Origin: Tannerellaceae bacterium
GTDB lineage: Bacteria > Bacteroidota > Bacteroidia > Bacteroidales > Tannerellaceae
Length of the DNA: 38,288 bases
Assembly (NCBI GenBank): GCA_031269535.1
Contig: JAISZA010000190.1
Location: forward strand, 1-38,288
Direction: 5' to 3'
Under the pieces are notes generated by a model. The model ran no database searches and was not told the DNA's origin. It worked only from the letters and a program-made list of their open reading frames with translations. The translations under genes and the position numbers were made by a program. This document shows positions 36,801 through 38,288 of the stretch, one piece after another; within the stretch, counting starts at the first letter, position 1; every line of letters begins with the position of its first letter.

Positions 36801-36889
36801 AGCACAATAGCCAAAATCCATAGAGTAATTTGTTTTACCAAATGTGTCGTCCGAAAAAAAATCAATAAGAAACTTACTTCATTATTCAT
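33839..36889 (-). CDS. SusC/RagA-family TonB-dependent outer-membrane transporter
   Basis: 1016 aa. A signal segment (ITLWILAIVLSTTFSLAQ, ends at about residue 38) is followed by a carboxypeptidase-like regulatory domain (IIVRGTVTDQTGEPIIGANVSVVG). The region LLLEETVVIGYGSVKKADLTGAVSVV marks the start of the plug, with VTVRSTGEIGSTPDIKIRGVANL and AAIYGSRAANGVIIVTTKRGQ in it. The 22-strand barrel follows and ends in FSLNLTF with a terminal Phe. It lacks an N-terminal STN signalling domain, so regulation probably falls on the hybrid sensor. It is the first gene of the PUL, directly behind the promoter described at 36924-36931. Confidence 0.96.
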   Translation of the reverse strand: MNNEVSFLLIFFRTTHLVKQITLWILAIVLSTTFSLAQNIIVRGTVTDQTGEPIIGANVSVVGTVNGMITNLEGTYVIQNVPDNASLRFSYVGYITQEVQVNGRTTINVVMNEEVLLLEETVVIGYGSVKKADLTGAVSVVKPDEFKNKSNVSIGDVLQGTAAGVTVRSTGEIGSTPDIKIRGVANLTNNDPLYVIDGMPTSNDVHFNVNDIESIQILKDASAAAIYGSRAANGVIIVTTKRGQEGKTRYNFSSQIAIQNLPRLNYARADQWKKYYDDAADNAIADGIEGVSRMDHWNNDTDWQEEFFKTGVSQNYDFSFSGGTKNGTYRTSFNYLDDTGTTLARHMSRLTVRLNSSAKLGIFNVGESVQLGTTTIKNTGGNVFQIVRMIPTIPVYDDSEFATTDGYGRGSLGNARALGQNPIANANNGLSKNEVIYVRGTAFAEAMIFTWLKYRLNLGMDIRDRQNNIWRTGYATAMNNSDGPSSATNSGNRTIDYLVENTLSFTKRLGKHNIDAVMGTTYQQTISNDYSASQQNLVRASGSFLTTVSAGTSNPSASGTLNEAALISYLGRINYDYDGKYLLSLTARRDGTSRFGKDFRWGTFPSASIGWRISREEFFNVGWIDDLKLRANWGNLGSQNVGYYDYQSYVNSYPQYLFNNSTPTQGQIVAQLANADLSWETLEQKNFGVDMGFLRNRLQVTAEYYISTSHDVLTPLPILMTTGNAGGNPYVNAASIENKGFELTATWRERVNKDFNYSVSANVSHSDNKLLEFGYGKTEQYTTHAVTRVGEPIGMFYLIKTDGLFQSEQEVLDHKNSKGQVIQPNAKPGDIRYIDANDDGTITTGDQVICGSPWPDIEVGLNISATYLNWEFALAGYGNLGVQIYNDTRRYMQSFNDCNSAPVNYDYWTPTNKNSVNPRPLYGDMRNCFDYIDRWLEDGSFFRFNTISVAYNWKQPAFSKGIVDNIRVGVTAQNLLTITKYSSYDPDFRGSLFEPGVDYSSYPSPRSFIFSLNLTF

Positions 36890-36914
36890 AATAGTTAAAT
36901 TATTAATTCATTTA

Positions 36915-36945
36915 AAAAACATGACAAATGTATTCGGTCATGTTT
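36915..36945. promoter_or_regulatory. Perfect 10-bp inverted repeat straddling the susC -7 box
   Basis: aaaacatgac (36915-36924) and gtcatgtttt (36936-36945) are exact complements separated by 11 bp. The -7 box lies between and within the arms. It could be an operator for a dimeric regulator or an early hairpin in the leader. Both arms lie near the expected transcription start. Confidence 0.6.
36924..36931 (-). promoter_or_regulatory. Probable -7 box of the PUL promoter
   Basis: TACATTTG on the minus strand matches TAnnTTTG. The susC-like ATG is about 34 nt downstream. No TTG lies at -33, as expected of a promoter that needs an activator such as the hybrid sensor. Confidence 0.6.
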
Positions 36946-36966
36946 TAATACTCTTTTGTTTATCCG

Positions 36967-36995
36967 TCAATATCTGTCAATTTTCAATCATCAAT
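36967..36995. promoter_or_regulatory. TCAAT direct repeats upstream of the PUL promoter
   Basis: TCAAT occurs at 36967-36971, 36977-36981, 36984-36988 and 36991-36995. The first two share gTCAAT with a 10-bp period, one helical turn. They lie about 36-64 bp upstream of the -7 box. An AraC-type DNA-binding domain commonly recognises direct repeats, so this is a candidate sensor binding site. Confidence 0.4.
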
Positions 36996-37054
36996 CTCAG
37001 TACCATGAGTGATTTTCGCTCAGTGAATGAAAAGTGAAAGGGCATGAATGAATA

Positions 37055-37315
37055 CTGACCAACAGAAAGCAACATGAAAGAAAAGTCATGCGGACAGAGA
37101 TGCCCGATTTGAGTATATACATAAGAAAGTCGGGTAATATATGAGTGAAAAACAACCTGTTATTTCTATTGACACAAAAACACGAACTGGCAGGAAACTT
37201 TGACAGTAACGGAGTTGAGTGGCATCCGAAAGGAGAAGCGACAAGTGTAAACGCATACGATTATCTGACGAAAACAATCGGCATGTCTGCCCTATACGGA
37301 GTATTTGATATTTAG
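37055..37315 (+). pseudogene. Broken ISAzo13-family transposase fragment
   Basis: Three frames read in succession give TNRKQHERK, then SHADRDARFEYIHKKVG (stop) YMSEKQPVISIDTK, then ELAGNFDSNGVEW and NAYDYLTKTIGMSALYGVFDI (stop at 37313-37315). They match the central part of ISAzo13-type transposases, with the DDE-region motif VISIDTK. At least two frameshifts and one internal stop make it dead. It has no intact terminal repeats. Confidence 0.7.
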
Positions 37316-37369
37316 ATATGAAATTTTACCTGAATAGGACACTACTGACCGACGTCCATGCCGGTAGCA

Positions 37370-37550
37370 CTAAATTTGCCACCATAAGCGTTGTCGTTAG
37401 ACAGTGGCTGTATGGTAACGATGGACAGGCCGTATAATTTCTACAGGCAGTTTGCGGAGTGGACACAGGAGGGTGTGTTTTTGTTACCCGTCAGAAGAAA
37501 AACGCAAAACCGGAAGTCATTGAAATGCTTTACGATAGCTCATTTACTGC
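37370..37550 (+). pseudogene. Broken IS4-family-like transposase fragment
   Basis: MVTMDRPYNFYRQFAEWTQEGV in one frame continues as FVTRQKKNAKPEVIEMLYDSSF after a +1 shift near 37476. This resembles the DRxY-FVTRxKKN region of IS4-family transposases. The family call rests on motif recollection only. No ends are visible. Confidence 0.55.
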
Positions 37551-37602
37551 TCAATGTAATCCGTCGCTTATCACAAACGAAAAAAAGCATTTTCAATAAT
37601 AG

Positions 37603-37730
37603 CGGCATTGATACGCATCCATTTGATAAGTCATTCGGATTTGTCGTGGGTAGTAACCGAAGGACGGCGGGTGTATGCCAAACGAACAGTGAGTGAAAAC
37701 CCTGCTGCCATACAACTGGCACTTTTTTAG
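37603..37730 (+). other. Open segment of unknown origin between transposase fragments
   Basis: A 41-codon frame ending at tag (37728-37730) includes ISHSDLSWVVTEGRRVYAKR and ENPAAIQLALF. It looks like the C-terminus of some protein, but I do not recognise it. It lies between two transposase remnants and is not a complete gene. Confidence 0.25.
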
Positions 37731-37759
37731 GGAATGGTAAGTTTTGATGAAAAAGCTAA

Positions 37760-38062
37760 ATGGATGAATATCAATATATAAACAAACGAAAACTCGTAAA
37801 TTTTCCAAGTTTGTCGGTCAGTAGTGTTTGTGAATATCCTGACCTCAGACACGCTTATTCATTAACACATTCCCTTAGAATGATATACAATAAAGCAACT
37901 ATTTATGAACATTATGATGAGATTCTAAATTTCTTTGTCAATCGTTCAACAAATGCTTCAGCAGAATCTTTTAATGCCAAGATAAAAGCATTCGGAGCTT
38001 CTCTAAAGGGAGTGGTGGATATTAAATTTTTCTTATTCAGATTAGCTAAGATATATGCATAA
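37760..38062 (+). pseudogene. ISL3-family transposase C-terminal remnant
   Basis: The 100 codons contain EYPDLRHAYSLTHSLRMIYNKAT and then YEHYDEILNFFVNRSTNASAESFNAKIKAF and VDIKFFLFRLAKIYA, which closely match the C-terminus of ISL3-type (IS204/IS1001/IS1165) transposases. About 35 residues normally found between the two blocks seem to be missing, and the N-terminal and catalytic parts are absent. After the stop, tttactggtgagccc (to about 38086) may be the old right terminal repeat. Confidence 0.8.
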
Positions 38063-38098
38063 ACACATGCTTTTACTGGTGAGCCCTATTGGTTTTGA

Positions 38099-38288
38099 AG
38101 CGGAAGTATATCTGAGAGGAAGAGTAACGGTCCTGTACTCTGGGATGATGGAACGATTATACCTTATTTATTTCGCATCCCTAAAGAAAAGAATCCCGAT
38201 CCCGGACGCAGACAAAGACAAATCGCCCGACAAAACAACTGGGGAATACCATTTATCGAGGATAAAACCTTATTCGTCGATAAATGCC
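38099..38288 (+). CDS. Partial open frame running off the window end, function unknown
   Basis: After a stop at 38096-38098 a frame stays open to the window end (63 codons), reading in part NGPVLWDDGTIIPYLFRIPK, NPDPGRRQRQIARQNNWGIP and FIEDKTLFVDK. It has no ATG before the window end, so it may be the middle of a gene that was interrupted by the ISL3-like element, or a decayed piece. I do not recognise the family. Confidence 0.4.

Overview
This window looks like chromosomal DNA from a gut-type member of the Bacteroidales. I lean towards Parabacteroides or Bacteroides, but the genus is an inference. The evidence is Bacteroidota-type promoters (TAnnTTTG -7 boxes, TTG around -33), a SusC/SusD pair, a hybrid two-component regulator, an OstA-like protein with three parvulin isomerases, and no useful Shine-Dalgarno sequences. 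There are no rRNA genes, tRNA genes or CRISPR arrays that I can see.

Layout. Positions 1-383 hold part of a dispersed structured repeat, a 21-bp tandem repeat and a strong hairpin. Positions 384-2649 hold divergent typA (-) and rpsO (+). After about 700 bp of apparently non-coding DNA comes a long minus-strand block (3366-16723). In transcription order it is tig, then clpP-clpX-recQ, three parvulin-family envelope isomerases, an OstA-like protein, a small membrane protein and mutL. It joins protein quality control, outer-membrane biogenesis and DNA repair. A second minus-strand unit (17081-19996) is pyrE, an SRPBCC protein, argH and a lipoprotein resembling a Rieske protein with altered ligands. 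An AraC-type regulator (+), a hexapeptide acyltransferase and an RsmI-like methyltransferase follow (20363-22623).

Positions 23431-36889 form a polysaccharide utilisation locus (PUL) transcribed on the minus strand: SusC, SusD, a GH43 arabinanase-like enzyme, two different GH51 alpha-L-arabinofuranosidases, and a hybrid two-component sensor at the 3' end. The enzymes point to arabinan or other arabinose-rich pectin or hemicellulose side chains. The expected flow is: the sensor detects an arabino-oligosaccharide in the periplasm and activates the susC promoter. SusD and SusC then capture and import glycan, and GH43 and GH51 enzymes release arabinose.

Both edges of the PUL carry mobile-DNA debris. 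Downstream is a 357-bp MITE-like element with long terminal inverted repeats (22723-23079), a second copy of which lies at 1-234, and a 75-codon gene remnant. Upstream (37055-38062) is a graveyard of broken transposases: ISAzo13-like, IS4-like and ISL3-like. This supports the PUL being an accessory cassette set into a conserved backbone. The least explained signals are the folded MITE-like element, the palindromic tandem repeats at 16934-17003, and the perfect 10-bp inverted repeat straddling the susC -7 box.
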